DNA of 64,000 nucleotides from Faecalibacterium sp. I3-3-33 (lineage in GTDB: Bacteria > Bacillota > Clostridia > Oscillospirales > Ruminococcaceae), in contig NZ_CP094469.1 in NCBI RefSeq assembly GCF_023347295.1, positions 1,984,001 to 2,048,000 on the forward strand, in the 5' to 3' direction. Under the pieces are notes generated by a model. That model saw only the letters and a list, made by a program, of their open reading frames with translations. It was not told the origin of the DNA and made no database searches. A program made the translations under genes and the position numbers. Shown piece by piece: positions 49,709 through 58,753 of the stretch. Every line of letters begins with the position of its first letter. The stretch's first letter is position 1.

Positions 49709-50590
49709 TTACCGTTCAAAGGTAGTGCTAAGGGTGGTCTGCCAGCTTTCGCCGGGGGCAAGGCAGGCGGCTGCGGCGCGCTGCTCCCAGTCCTGCGGGT
49801 CGGTAACGGCTGCGGGCAGACTGTGCCACGGCTCGATGCACACAAACCGCACCGGCTTTGCGGGAGCCGACCAGATGAGCGAATAGGGGTAGCCCTCCAC
49901 CTTGCAGGTGATATTGCGGCCGGTGTCCTTCTCGCAGATGCCAATGGTACCAGTGCGCAGACCTGCCATGCAGAAGCTGTCGTTGGCAAACAGGTCATCG
50001 GTCAGCGGGATAGCCTGCTGGTTCTTCCACTGGTAATAGCTCTTGCCGCTCAACAGGCCGTTGGGGCGGGCATCGAGGATGACCGGGCTTTCCGGCCGGT
50101 CAAAACGGAACTCGTAGTCGGTGGTGGTGTGCTTTTCATCGAACGGCACATTGAACGCCGGGTGGAAGCCGATGCCGAAGCGCAGCTCCTCCGTGCCGGG
50201 GTTCGTCACCTGCAAGGTGTGGTGCACGGTCTTTCCCTCCAGACGGAAGGTACTGGTAAGCACAAAATCATAGGGGAAACGCTCTGCCTTGATGGCATCG
50301 TCCGCCCGCAGTTCCAGCTGGATGGTATCCCCTTCTGCCCGCAGCAGAGTGTGCTCCAGATCCCGGGCAAAGCCGTGCTGACCGCCCTTCCATGTTTTGC
50401 CCTTGGCGGTAAAGGTGCCGTCCACCAGCTTGCCCGTCCACGGGAACAGAATGGGCGCGTGGCGCTTCCAGATGGCGGGGTCGGCCTGCCAGAGCAGTTC
50501 TTCGCCTGCGGCGTTTTTCAGGCTGACAGCCTCTGCACCGTGGGTATCCACGGTCAGGGTCAGGAATTCGTTGTGAATGGTTGCCTGCAT
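49709..50590 (-). CDS. Aldose 1-epimerase-like protein (LacX/galactose mutarotase family)
   Basis: This 293-residue cytoplasmic beta-sandwich protein of the galactose-mutarotase superfamily has the ILFPWTGKL and HGFARDLEH segments (with a His), FGIGFHPAFNVP (near 145, with the second His) and EPWHSLP near the end. These match the LacX/YeaD branch more than classical GalM. It would speed anomer interconversion of a sugar or hexose phosphate. It stands alone, upstream of the histidine-kinase gene on the minus strand. Confidence 0.85.
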   Translation of the reverse strand: MQATIHNEFLTLTVDTHGAEAVSLKNAAGEELLWQADPAIWKRHAPILFPWTGKLVDGTFTAKGKTWKGGQHGFARDLEHTLLRAEGDTIQLELRADDAIKAERFPYDFVLTSTFRLEGKTVHHTLQVTNPGTEELRFGIGFHPAFNVPFDEKHTTTDYEFRFDRPESPVILDARPNGLLSGKSYYQWKNQQAIPLTDDLFANDSFCMAGLRTGTIGICEKDTGRNITCKVEGYPYSLIWSAPAKPVRFVCIEPWHSLPAAVTDPQDWEQRAAAACLAPGESWQTTLSTTFER

Positions 50591-50685
50591 TTTCAGTATC
50601 TCCTTTGTCCTTCTTATTTTCCGGGGCCTGCTGTTTCCAGTATACTCCCCTGTGCACCAAAAAGAAAGCCCCAGTCCGCCCGGTT

Positions 50686-51834
50686 TCAGCAGGGCTGCGC
50701 CAGCGGCAGGGTGACGGCAAAGGTAGTGCCGTTTTCGCTGCTGCTCTCCACGGTCGCACTGCCGCCATGCAGTACGGCGATCTCCCGCACAAGGGCAAGG
50801 CCAAGCCCCACGCCGCCCATCTCCCGGCTGCGGGACTTATCCACCCGGAAAAAGGGCTGGAAGATGCTCTCCCGGCAGTCTGCGGGGATGCCCGGGCCGG
50901 TATCTGCAATGCGCAGCACAGCAGCCTGTTTTTCCTGCCGCAGGGTGACGCACACCGCGCCGCCGGGGCGGTTATATTTGATGCCGTTTTCCACCAGATT
51001 GAACACCAGCCGGTAGATCAGCGCATCGCTGCCCACCATGCCAAGCTCCTCGCAGTCCTGCTGCAAGGTGATGCCATTTTTCTGGGCAAGAGGGGTCAAA
51101 TCGGTCAAGATCTCCTCCACCAGCGGTGCAAGGGCGATCTGGTCGGTGCGGGAGACCGATTGCAGATTGCTCATCTCTAATAAAGTGCGCACTAGGGCGG
51201 TCAGGCGGTCCAGCTGCTCCCGCACAGAGCCGACCAGTCCGGCGGTCTCGGCATCCATAGCCGGGTGCTCCTCTGCAAACAGTTCCAGCTTTGTCTGCAA
51301 AATAGCCAGCGGGGTGCGCAGCTCGTGGGCGGCGTTGCCCGCGAACTGCCGCTGCAATTCAAAGGACTGTGCCAGACCATCCAGCATCCGGTTCACCGAC
51401 CGGCTCAGCTGCCCAAATTCCTGCACTGTATCTTCGTCCAACCGGGCGGTGGCAATGCTGTCCTGATTGACCCGCTGCGCCTGCTGCGCAAGCTGTTGCA
51501 ACGGTTTCAGCGCTCTGCCGCTGACAAAATAAGCGATAGCCGCGCTGAGGATGGTGACCACGGCGGTGATGCACCAGCCCTTGCGGCCAAAGACCACCTT
51601 TGCATCGTAAACCTCCTGTGAAAAATGCGCCAGCAGGCTGGACATTTCCTCCTGCGGGATCTCGATGGTCAAGGAATCCGCGCTGCCGGGCTGATACTGC
51701 ATCATAAAGCCGTTAAGGGCGTCCATGCCGGTAACGCCGGTGCGGTACAAAAGCAGGTTCATGCACACACAGGCGCAGGCGATGAGCAGCGCCGTCAGCA
51801 GGGTGATGCGCCATTGCAGGGACAAACGCTTCAT
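50686..51834 (-). CDS. Sensor histidine kinase
   Basis: This 382-residue kinase has two membrane helices (about 8-28 and 87-107) around a short extracytoplasmic sensor of about 55 residues. It then has a HAMP-like linker, an H-box NAAHELRTPLA (His near 169), an N-box NLVENGIKYN, and G-boxes DTGPGIP and GVGLGLALV. It overlaps its response regulator gene by four bases. The small sensor suggests detection of a membrane or envelope signal. The likely target is the operon divergent from it at 52667. Confidence 0.92.
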   Translation of the reverse strand: MKRLSLQWRITLLTALLIACACVCMNLLLYRTGVTGMDALNGFMMQYQPGSADSLTIEIPQEEMSSLLAHFSQEVYDAKVVFGRKGWCITAVVTILSAAIAYFVSGRALKPLQQLAQQAQRVNQDSIATARLDEDTVQEFGQLSRSVNRMLDGLAQSFELQRQFAGNAAHELRTPLAILQTKLELFAEEHPAMDAETAGLVGSVREQLDRLTALVRTLLEMSNLQSVSRTDQIALAPLVEEILTDLTPLAQKNGITLQQDCEELGMVGSDALIYRLVFNLVENGIKYNRPGGAVCVTLRQEKQAAVLRIADTGPGIPADCRESIFQPFFRVDKSRSREMGGVGLGLALVREIAVLHGGSATVESSSENGTTFAVTLPLAQPC

Positions 51835-52508
51835 TGTACCTCTCCTCCGATCTCGTAGCCTTCCCCGATGCGGTTGCGGATGGGGTCGTACCCCAGCACC
51901 GCCCGCAGCTTTTTGCGCAGGGCAGAGATATGTACCCGGATGGAGTTGCTGAAGCTATCCACGCTGCCGTCCCAGACGTGCTCAATCAGCTCCTCCTGAC
52001 TGACCGGGCGTCCCTGATGCAGCAGCAGATATTCCAGTACGCCGCTCTCCTTCCGCGTCAGCGCAAGGGTCTGACCGTCCACCGCAGCAACCCGGCTGCG
52101 GGTGTTGAAGCTGAGCCGCCCGCAGCACAGGCAGACATCCTGCTGGATGAACTTGCGCCGGGTCAGGCTGCGCACCCGGGCCTCCAGCTCTGCAAGGTGG
52201 AAGGGCTTGGAAAGATAATCGTTCGCCCCGGCATCCAGCCCTTCCACCTTATCTGCGATCTCACTGCGCGCCGACAAGATCAGCACACAGGTCTCAAGGT
52301 CGTGCTGCCGTAAGCTGCGCAGCACCTGCATCCCGTCCACCTTGGGCAGGTTGAGATCCAGCAGCACAAGGTCGTACCGCTCTGCCGCCAGTGCTTCCAG
52401 CGCGGATTCGCCGTCTGCGCAGGCGTCCACCTCGTACCCGGACAGCCGCAGCTTCCGGGCAATGTCCTCCCGCAGGGAGTGCTCGTCCTCTACCACCAAA
52501 AGGCGCAT
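51831..52508 (-). CDS. OmpR/PhoB-family response regulator
   Basis: This 225-residue regulator has a receiver domain (VVEDE, phospho-acceptor Asp near 51 in LLDLNLP, KPF near 101) and a C-terminal winged helix (LTRKESGVLEYLLLH, SNSIRVHISALRKKL). ATG 52508 with GGTGG upstream is preferred over an ATG 51 bases earlier. Regulators of this class bind direct repeats spaced about one helical turn apart; such repeats occur at 52581-52602 in front of the divergent operon. Confidence 0.93.
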   Translation of the reverse strand: MRLLVVEDEHSLREDIARKLRLSGYEVDACADGESALEALAAERYDLVLLDLNLPKVDGMQVLRSLRQHDLETCVLILSARSEIADKVEGLDAGANDYLSKPFHLAELEARVRSLTRRKFIQQDVCLCCGRLSFNTRSRVAAVDGQTLALTRKESGVLEYLLLHQGRPVSQEELIEHVWDGSVDSFSNSIRVHISALRKKLRAVLGYDPIRNRIGEGYEIGGEVQ

Positions 52509-52580
52509 TTTATTTTCCACCTTTCCCATAAAAAATCCGTTTATTGCGTTTTTCTTCATTATAACAGATTATAGCAGACG

Positions 52581-52639
52581 GTGTTAAGATTCGTGTTAAG
52601 ATTTTCTTAGCAGAAATTTTATCTCCCATGGTGTATACT
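52581..52639 (+). promoter_or_regulatory. Response-regulator direct repeats and promoter
   Basis: GTGTTAAGAT occurs at 52581-52590 and again at 52593-52602, 12 bases apart. A good -10 (TATACT, 52634-52639) has no recognisable -35 hexamer, as expected for an activated promoter. Confidence 0.7.
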
Positions 52640-52666
52640 GGTGTCATCAAACAACAGGAGGCTATG

Positions 52667-52810
52667 ATGTTCATGACAAAAAAACAGGCGCAGCTGCTTC
52701 TGCTGGCTGCCGGGGTGCTGATGCTGCTGTTCGGCGTATGGCGGGGCGAGGCAGACACCGTATTTTCAAAGGCCATCCGGCTGTGTATGGAGTGTGTAGG
52801 CATTGGATAA
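52667..52810 (+). CDS. Small CxxC membrane peptide (CD1871A-like)
   Basis: This peptide of about 47 residues has one hydrophobic helix (LLLLAAGVLMLLFGVW) and ends in KAIRLCMECVGIG, a CxxC motif at the very C-terminus. This matches the small CD1871A-type CXXC proteins found beside polyferredoxin genes in Clostridia. AGGAGG lies 5 bases before ATG 52667. It overlaps the next gene. The CxxC may be a redox or metal site working with the downstream iron-sulfur and thioredoxin-like proteins. Confidence 0.75.
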   Translation: MFMTKKQAQLLLLAAGVLMLLFGVWRGEADTVFSKAIRLCMECVGIG

Positions 52811-53687
52811 GAAAAAACTAAATCCCCTTGCCCGGTTCCGGGGCTTTATACAAGCCGGGGCGACCCTTTTGACCAACATTCATCTGCCCAACTTTGCCAA
52901 AGGGACGCTGTATCAGGGCAGCGGAAAATACGTCTGCGTCCCGGGGCTGAACTGCTATTCCTGCCCGGGCGCTGCCGGTGCCTGCCCGGTGGGAGCATTC
53001 CAAGCGGTAGTGGGTTCTTCCAAGTTTCGCTTTTCCTACTACATCACCGGCATCCTGATTCTCTTCGGAGTGCTGCTGGGGCGGTTCATCTGCGGCTTTC
53101 TCTGCCCGTTCGGTTGGTTTCAGGAGCTTTTGCATAAGATCCCCTCTCCCAAGCTTTCCACCAAGAAACTGAAGCCGCTGCGCTATTTAAAGTATGCCGT
53201 GCTGCTGGTCATGGTGGTGCTGCTGCCATTGCTGGCGGTCAACGAGCTGGGCATGGGCGACCCGTTCTTCTGCAAGTATCTCTGCCCGCAGGGTGTGCTG
53301 GAAGGTGCCATTCCCCTCTCCCTGACCAATGCGGGCATCCGCGCCGCGCTGGGCAGGCTGTTTACGTGGAAGGCCTGCATTCTGCTGGCAGTCATTGTGG
53401 GCAGTGTAGTGTTCTACCGCCCCTTCTGCAAGTGGCTGTGCCCGCTGGGCGCGTTCTATGCGCTGCTGAACAAGGTCTCGCTGTTCCAGATGCGCGTAGA
53501 CACCCACAAATGCGTCTCCTGCGGCGCCTGTGCAAGGGCCTGCAAGATGGACGTAGACATTACCAAGACCCCCAACCACGCCGAATGTATCCGCTGCGGG
53601 ATGTGTATGAAAGCCTGTCCCACAGATGCCATCCAGTACAAATTCGGGCTGGGAGACAAATCAAACACTGAAACAACAAAGGAGTAA
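52803..53687 (+). CDS. 4Fe-4S polyferredoxin membrane protein (NapH/RdxA-like)
   Basis: This 294-residue protein starts at TTG 52803, overlapping the previous stop. It has about four membrane helices and several cysteine motifs: CYSCPGAAGACP near 40, CGFLCPFG near 95, CKYLCPQG near 157 and CKWLCPLG near 215. Two classical ferredoxin motifs, C..CG.CARAC and C..CGMCMKACP, lie near 240 and 265. It should carry electrons across or along the membrane, probably to the thioredoxin-like lipoprotein next in the operon. Confidence 0.9.
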   Translation: MDKKKLNPLARFRGFIQAGATLLTNIHLPNFAKGTLYQGSGKYVCVPGLNCYSCPGAAGACPVGAFQAVVGSSKFRFSYYITGILILFGVLLGRFICGFLCPFGWFQELLHKIPSPKLSTKKLKPLRYLKYAVLLVMVVLLPLLAVNELGMGDPFFCKYLCPQGVLEGAIPLSLTNAGIRAALGRLFTWKACILLAVIVGSVVFYRPFCKWLCPLGAFYALLNKVSLFQMRVDTHKCVSCGACARACKMDVDITKTPNHAECIRCGMCMKACPTDAIQYKFGLGDKSNTETTKE

Positions 53688-53691
53688 AACC

Positions 53692-54579
53692 ATGAAATTC
53701 AACCGTGTAACTGCACTTTCGCTCAGCCTTGTGCTGGCCTTCAGCCTTGCCGCCTGCGGGCAGGGCGCATCCTCTGCATCCTCTGCATCTTCTGCATCTT
53801 CTTCCGCTTCCTCTGCGGCTGCAGAAAGCAAGACCGAGGAGCAGCTGCTGGCCGAGGAAAACGAGATCCTTTCCGCAAACGATGCCCTGTGGGAGAAGGT
53901 GTTCTCCTCCATGGACAAAAACGTGACCGAGACCACCCTCAGCACGAACTACGGCGATTTTCTGCTCAACGCCGTGGAAAAGGCAAAGGACCAGTTCTCG
54001 GATGAGGAGTACAAGACCCTGACCGCCGATGCAGAAAAGATTCGGGATATCGAAAATCAGATTGCTGCCCTTGCCCCCGCAGAGGGCACCTCTTCCAGTG
54101 CTGCCGCACAGGGCACCGCCTTCCCCAAGTTTGAGGGCAGCGATTTAGAGGGCAACCCGGTGGACAACAGCCTGTTTGCGGGCAACGCCTTTACGGTGGT
54201 GAACTTCTGGTTCAACGGCTGCAAGCCCTGCGTGGAGGAACTGGACGACCTGAACGCCCTGAACGAGAAGGTCAAGGCACAGGGCGGCGAGGTGGTCGGC
54301 ATCAACACTGAGACGCTGGACGGCAACCAGCAGGGCATCGAAGCCGCCAAAAAGCTGCTGGCTACAAAGGGCGCAAGCTACCGCAACATCTACTTTGCCT
54401 CCGGCAGTGAGGCCGGCAAGTTCGCGCTGAACATCATGGCCTTCCCCACCACCTACGTTTTTGACCGGGACGGCAACGTTGTGGGCCAGCCCCTGCTGGG
54501 CGGCATTGACAAGGAAGAAAACCTTGCTGCCCTGCAAAAAAATATTGACGCCGCCCTTGCCAAGGACAGCGCCAAATAA
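53692..54579 (+). CDS. TlpA-like thioredoxin lipoprotein
   Basis: This 295-residue exported protein has a signal peptide with lipobox SLAAC (Cys near 19), a Ser/Ala linker and a helical region (50-130). Its C-terminal TlpA/ResA thioredoxin fold has NFWFNGCKPCVEEL (Cys near 177 and 180) and a cis-Pro in AFPTTYVF. It reduces or oxidises disulfides outside the membrane. The polyferredoxin and CxxC peptide upstream could deliver its electrons. AAAGGAG lies upstream of the ATG. Confidence 0.9.
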   Translation: MKFNRVTALSLSLVLAFSLAACGQGASSASSASSASSSASSAAAESKTEEQLLAEENEILSANDALWEKVFSSMDKNVTETTLSTNYGDFLLNAVEKAKDQFSDEEYKTLTADAEKIRDIENQIAALAPAEGTSSSAAAQGTAFPKFEGSDLEGNPVDNSLFAGNAFTVVNFWFNGCKPCVEELDDLNALNEKVKAQGGEVVGINTETLDGNQQGIEAAKKLLATKGASYRNIYFASGSEAGKFALNIMAFPTTYVFDRDGNVVGQPLLGGIDKEENLAALQKNIDAALAKDSAK

Positions 54580-54592
54580 GCTATTCTCCCCT

Positions 54593-54614
54593 GCCGCCTT
54601 CGGGCGGCTTTTTT
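54593..54614 (+). terminator. Terminator of the redox operon
   Basis: GCCGCC-TTCG-GGCGGC followed by TTTTTTG. Confidence 0.85.
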
Positions 54615-54705
54615 GTTTGCTGCGGGCATTGCCATGCACGCCCGGGCACCGGACGGAATACGCTGGGGCAGAAGCATACTTTTACCAGTAAAGGAGCGTA
54701 TCTCC

Positions 54706-55263
54706 ATGAAAAACACCGGAACTCTCCGCATCCAGACCTTTGCGGCCCGCCAGTCTGCCCCCATGGAGGGGGTGATCGTTGCGGTGCAGGGGGACGGCTT
54801 TACCCTGCACTGTATCACCGATGCGACCGGCAGCGCCGCCGACATCCCCATTGAAGCCCCCGCCTGCGCCCTCTCGCTGGACGAGGACAACACCACCCGC
54901 CCCTACGCCATTGTCAGCCTGACCGCCGCAAAGCCCGGCTACCGCACCGTGCGCATTGAGGGCATCCAGATCTTCGCCGGGCAGGTAACGCTTGCACAGC
55001 CCCAGATGCTGCCCGACACCGAGGAAGGCAAGGACATCCCGGACTCGCCCATCGTCATCCCGCCGCACGCTTTGTTTGCGGGCAGCGGCGGCAGCGGCCC
55101 GCAGCCGGTGCAGCACTGCATACCCCGGGTGCTGGATCAGGTCGTCATCCCCAAAAATATCACGGTGCATCTGGGCAAACCGGCGGCTTCTGCCCGCAAT
55201 GTGACCGTCTCCTTCCGGGATTATATCGCAAACGTTGCTTCCAGTGAGGTCTACCCCACATGG
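54706..55263 (+). pseudogene. SleC-like peptidoglycan-binding gene, 5' part (interrupted)
   Basis: This is the first 186 codons of a protein resembling the clostridial SleC / peptidoglycan-binding family: an N-terminal beta-rich region (TLRIQTFAARQSAPMEG), PHALFAGSGGSGPQ near 120, and PRVLDQVVIPKNITVHLG. It breaks off at EVYPTW. The gene resumes at 63482 with PTWPEQALRANIH. The ATG has AAAGGAG 9 bases upstream. With the insert in place the frame runs on to 55470 through foreign sequence. Confidence 0.8.
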
Positions 55264-55302
55264 GCTGACGAAAATAACCCAACGGGCAGGGTGCTTCCCG
55301 GC

Positions 55303-56868
55303 TCAGAACTCCCATTCGATCGTGATCTCCTGCTTTCCGGTAAGCGGGTCTTTTGGGCTGACAACCACACGCCGCACCAGAAGCGCCGCAAGTTCACGGG
55401 TCAGATGGGAAACCTGTGCCAGTTCACGGACACGCTGCCTTTGCGCCTGAACAACGTCCGTTTCCTTTAGCTGCTGTTCCAGTTCTGCTTCCAAGCCACG
55501 GATGCGGTTTTCCGCACTTTTTATTTCCTCCCCAAACGCCCGGTTCATTTCCGCAAATTGAACGGCATCGATCAGCCCGGACACTTTATCCAGATACAGC
55601 TCCTGCATAGCTTTGCGCCGCCGCTCCACCTCGCCTTTCAGCCGTTTCAGCTCGCTGCGCTGCGCCTGCTCCCGCTGCCGTACCGGGTCATCCCGCCGGG
55701 GCAGTTCCACCTTTTCCGGGTCGAAATATTCCGCTGCATATTCCCGGATGCGCCGGAGCACCAGCTCCTGCAAATCGTCCAGATTGGTGCAGGTCTTGTT
55801 CCCGCACCGCTTGGGCGCACGCTGGTGCATCCGGCAGCGGACATAGCGCACACAGGTGCCGTCTGCCTTGGGCGGGCGGCCGGTCTGCTCCATGATGCAG
55901 CCGCAGCAGCTGCACACCACCTTCCGCGCCAAGGGATGGATCATACCCCCGGCACCGCTGCGGGTGCGGCGCTGCATTATCCGCTGCACGGTGTCGTAGG
56001 TATCCTTGTCGATGATGGCTTCGTGGGTGTTCTCCACCACGATCCACTGGGACTTAGGGAGCCAGACCGTCCGCTTGGACTTGTAGCTCACCTTTTTGTG
56101 CCGCCCCTGCACCAGATTCCCGGTATAGGTCTGGTTGTGAAGCATCTGGTAGATCGTCCCGCTGCTCCACAGCGACTCACAGGACGTTTTCCGGGCAAGG
56201 TGGTAGCGCTTCCCGTTCTGCTGCTTGTACGCTGTGGGGCTTGGCACTCCCTCCTCGTTTAAAATCTGTGCGATTTTGTGCGCACCCATTCCGCTGAGCG
56301 CCAATGCAAAAATACGCTTTACCACCTCCGCTGCCTCCGGGTCGATGACAAGCTTTCCTTTGGCGTCCGGGGCTTTCTGGTAGCCGTACAGGGCAAAGGA
56401 GGCGATATACTGCCCCTCCTTCCGCTTATGATTCAGCACCGAGCGGACATTGGCGGACAGATCCTCCAGATACCACTCGTTGATCAGGCCATTGATCTGA
56501 CGGGACTTTTTGTTCGCCGTATCGTTTGTATCCACATGGTCAACGACAGCAATAAACCGAATGCCCCACTCAATGAACTTCCCGTGGAGGTATTTTTCCA
56601 CCAGCTCCATATCCCGGGTAAAACGGGACTGCGTCTTTGCCAGCACCACATCAAACCTGTGTTCGCTGGCAGCCTGTATCATGGCATTGAACGCCGGACG
56701 ATTCCGGTCGATGCCGGAGTAATCCTCATCGGAATAGATCTGGTAGAGTTCAAAGCCCTGCTCCATGGCGTACTGGAGCAGCATCGACTTCTGGTTCTGG
56801 ATACTTTCCGATTCACCGGTCCTGGTTTCGTCTTCTTTGCTCAGGCGGCAATAAATCGCTGCTTTCAT
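55303..56868 (-). CDS. Large serine recombinase of element 3
   Basis: This 521-residue recombinase has IYCRLSKEDE (Ser10 nucleophile), AKTQSRFTRDM near 80, a recombinase domain (ALYGYQKAP), and a zinc ribbon CSCCGC near 318 with a later CRMH. A coiled coil (390-470) follows. It is transcribed toward the left junction 40 bases away, the usual arrangement for a site-specific integrase. ATG 56868 follows AAAGGT; GTG 56877 is in frame just upstream. It differs clearly from the recombinases of elements 1 and 2. Confidence 0.9.
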   Translation of the reverse strand: MKAAIYCRLSKEDETRTGESESIQNQKSMLLQYAMEQGFELYQIYSDEDYSGIDRNRPAFNAMIQAASEHRFDVVLAKTQSRFTRDMELVEKYLHGKFIEWGIRFIAVVDHVDTNDTANKKSRQINGLINEWYLEDLSANVRSVLNHKRKEGQYIASFALYGYQKAPDAKGKLVIDPEAAEVVKRIFALALSGMGAHKIAQILNEEGVPSPTAYKQQNGKRYHLARKTSCESLWSSGTIYQMLHNQTYTGNLVQGRHKKVSYKSKRTVWLPKSQWIVVENTHEAIIDKDTYDTVQRIMQRRTRSGAGGMIHPLARKVVCSCCGCIMEQTGRPPKADGTCVRYVRCRMHQRAPKRCGNKTCTNLDDLQELVLRRIREYAAEYFDPEKVELPRRDDPVRQREQAQRSELKRLKGEVERRRKAMQELYLDKVSGLIDAVQFAEMNRAFGEEIKSAENRIRGLEAELEQQLKETDVVQAQRQRVRELAQVSHLTRELAALLVRRVVVSPKDPLTGKQEITIEWEF

Positions 56869-56895
56869 CCGCTGCACCTTTGCAAGGACGGTCTG

Positions 56896-57036
56896 TCAGC
56901 CACAGGCCTTTGCCGGATCGGCAGCAGGCAGTTTATCAACGATGTATCGCTCAAACGCCTTCTGAAAGCATTCTTTGCGCTGCTGGTTTGTCTCGGACTG
57001 AAATTTCTCGTACAGGATAAAAGAAGTTTTCTCCAT
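56896..57036 (-). CDS. Small protein upstream of the recombinase
   Basis: This 46-residue protein has GGGGAG before ATG 57036. It is charged and helical (EKFQSETNQQRKECFQKAFERYI). It ends 27 bases before the recombinase gene and shares its orientation. A directionality factor or regulator of the recombinase is possible, but no family is recognised. Confidence 0.5.
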   Translation of the reverse strand: MEKTSFILYEKFQSETNQQRKECFQKAFERYIVDKLPAADPAKACG

Positions 57037-57164
57037 AGGCTCCCCCTTTTCGGTTTGCTTGGTTGTGTTATGCGTCATCTCAGTCTATTTCCGGCTGCCG
57101 GAAATCAGAACTTTTCAGGCGGCAATATGGCACAACTATTACAACGACCGACAAATCAAATTAC

Positions 57165-57217
57165 AGCAAAAACGGCCTGAACCCTGTACCATACAGGATT
57201 CAGACCGTTTTTGCTGC
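57165..57217. terminator. Bidirectional terminator in element 3
   Basis: AGCAAAAACGG (57165-57175) pairs with CCGTTTTTGCT (57205-57215), enclosing CTGAA/TTCAG and CCTGTA/TACAGG. It follows the minus-strand membrane-protein pair. Confidence 0.8.
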
Positions 57218-57223
57218 TATATT

Positions 57224-57976
57224 TTACTTCTGCTCTTTGTCCACTACCCGGATCTTGCCTTTCCTCCACAACACATAGGAAGTCAGGATGCCGATAGGCA
57301 GCATCACGATGATAAAGATGCCCACAAGTCCGCCCAGCACGGAACCGTAGCCCGCAAGGCGTGCGGCAAGGGAGACCACCGTCATGATGATGAGCACCGG
57401 CAGAACGCCCTTGATGCCGCCCTTGACTACCTTGCTGCCGCTGGACGAGCTGGCGAACAGACCCAACGCCATAGAGCCGAACAGCGCCGGCAGCAGGTAG
57501 CCGGAGGCCGTCTTGACGGCGGGCAGCTCGAACACCGGGCTGATGAAGGAGGCACACACCGCTGCCAGCGTCAGGATGGCAACGGTCATCAGGGAAGAGA
57601 CCGCAACAGCCACCGAGGCGATGGCCTCACCTTCCGGGGTGTTGGGCTGCTTCTTGGTCAGGTTCATGGCGTTTGCTGCCACCGGGAGCTTCAGGTTCAT
57701 GATATTGCCGGTGATAAAGGCCAGATAAGCCGAACAGCCCAGAATAGGGGTGTAGCTCAGTGCCTCCGAAAAGCCCACCGGGATGTAGATGAGCAGGATG
57801 GAAAAGGTGTTCACGTTGAACACCTCGCCCAGAGACGGGATGCTGTCGTAGGCAGCCAGCACCACAAAGGGCAGCGCCACCATGTAAATGAGGGCGATCA
57901 GGGTACCCACACGACCCCAGCGGTGCGCCCAGCTCTGGAAGGAATCCATTTTAGCCTCAGTCTTTGCTTTGCTCAT
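57224..57976 (-). CDS. Polytopic membrane protein, partner of the DUF5058-like protein
   Basis: This 250-residue protein has about six hydrophobic segments, starting after a polar 25-residue N-terminus, and ends in KGKIRVVDKEQK. I know no defined family for it. It starts 16 bases after the gene at 57993-58721 in the same operon, which suggests a two-subunit membrane complex or transporter. The ribosome site is GGGGAGG. The substrate is unknown. Confidence 0.65.
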   Translation of the reverse strand: MSKAKTEAKMDSFQSWAHRWGRVGTLIALIYMVALPFVVLAAYDSIPSLGEVFNVNTFSILLIYIPVGFSEALSYTPILGCSAYLAFITGNIMNLKLPVAANAMNLTKKQPNTPEGEAIASVAVAVSSLMTVAILTLAAVCASFISPVFELPAVKTASGYLLPALFGSMALGLFASSSSGSKVVKGGIKGVLPVLIIMTVVSLAARLAGYGSVLGGLVGIFIIVMLPIGILTSYVLWRKGKIRVVDKEQK

Positions 57977-57992
57977 GTCTGTTTTCCTCCCC

Positions 57993-58721
57993 TTAACCGA
58001 AAATCCGTACCCATGCCAGCGACGAGATCAGGCCGCCCAGCATGGAGAATGCCATTACAAAGTTATTGAGCCATGCAAGACCCGGGCGCTTTGCCAGCAC
58101 ACCCACACCAATGGCGATCACAAGGCCGGTGATCATAACGGCAGCCTGCACATTGTCGGTGAATAGCAGAATGGGAATGTACACCGAGAACATCACCAGC
58201 ATAAACACACCGGACAGCACGTTTTTCCAAGTGCTGCCGCCGCTTTCGGCCGCAGAGCGGTCCACGCTTTTGCACAACTTTTTGCCGAGGGGCAGCAGGA
58301 TCAGGAAACCGCTCAGCATGCCCACGCTCATCAGGATCATCACCACGCCGAACTGCCGTCCGGTGGCACCCTCCAGCATTTCCGCAGAGGATGCGTAGCC
58401 CAGCACCTGTGCAATGGAGCTGGAGATCATGGTTTCGTAGGACAGCGAGCCGATGACCGACAGCCGCCACCATGCCCACACGCTGCCCATCACCGCAATG
58501 AGCACGAACAGACCCACCACGATGGAAAGGCTGGGCACAACAGAGAATATCAGGCTGGATTTGATCACGTTGCTCAGTTCCTTGCGGGTGATGCCCAGTT
58601 CCAGACAGTGGTCGTAGGCCTTTTTGAGATAGACCAGCGAGAATGCGGAAATGTACAAAAGACCGCCGATGACCAGCGCCAGCAGCAGCGGGCTCTGGAT
58701 GATATCTTTCATGGTTGCCAT
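57993..58721 (-). CDS. Polytopic membrane protein, DUF5058-like
   Basis: This 242-residue protein has about six membrane helices, including LLLALVIGGLLYISAFSLVYL near the N-terminus and WAWWRLSVIGSLSYE near 90. The pattern resembles DUF5058 membrane proteins; this is from memory and unverified. ATG 58721 has GGGGAGG 7 bases upstream. It is the first gene of a two-gene operon with a consensus promoter and an early terminator in its leader (58754-58780). Confidence 0.6.
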   Translation of the reverse strand: MATMKDIIQSPLLLALVIGGLLYISAFSLVYLKKAYDHCLELGITRKELSNVIKSSLIFSVVPSLSIVVGLFVLIAVMGSVWAWWRLSVIGSLSYETMISSSIAQVLGYASSAEMLEGATGRQFGVVMILMSVGMLSGFLILLPLGKKLCKSVDRSAAESGGSTWKNVLSGVFMLVMFSVYIPILLFTDNVQAAVMITGLVIAIGVGVLAKRPGLAWLNNFVMAFSMLGGLISSLAWVRIFG

Positions 58722-58753
58722 AGATTGTCCTCCCCATAAACACAAAACGGACG

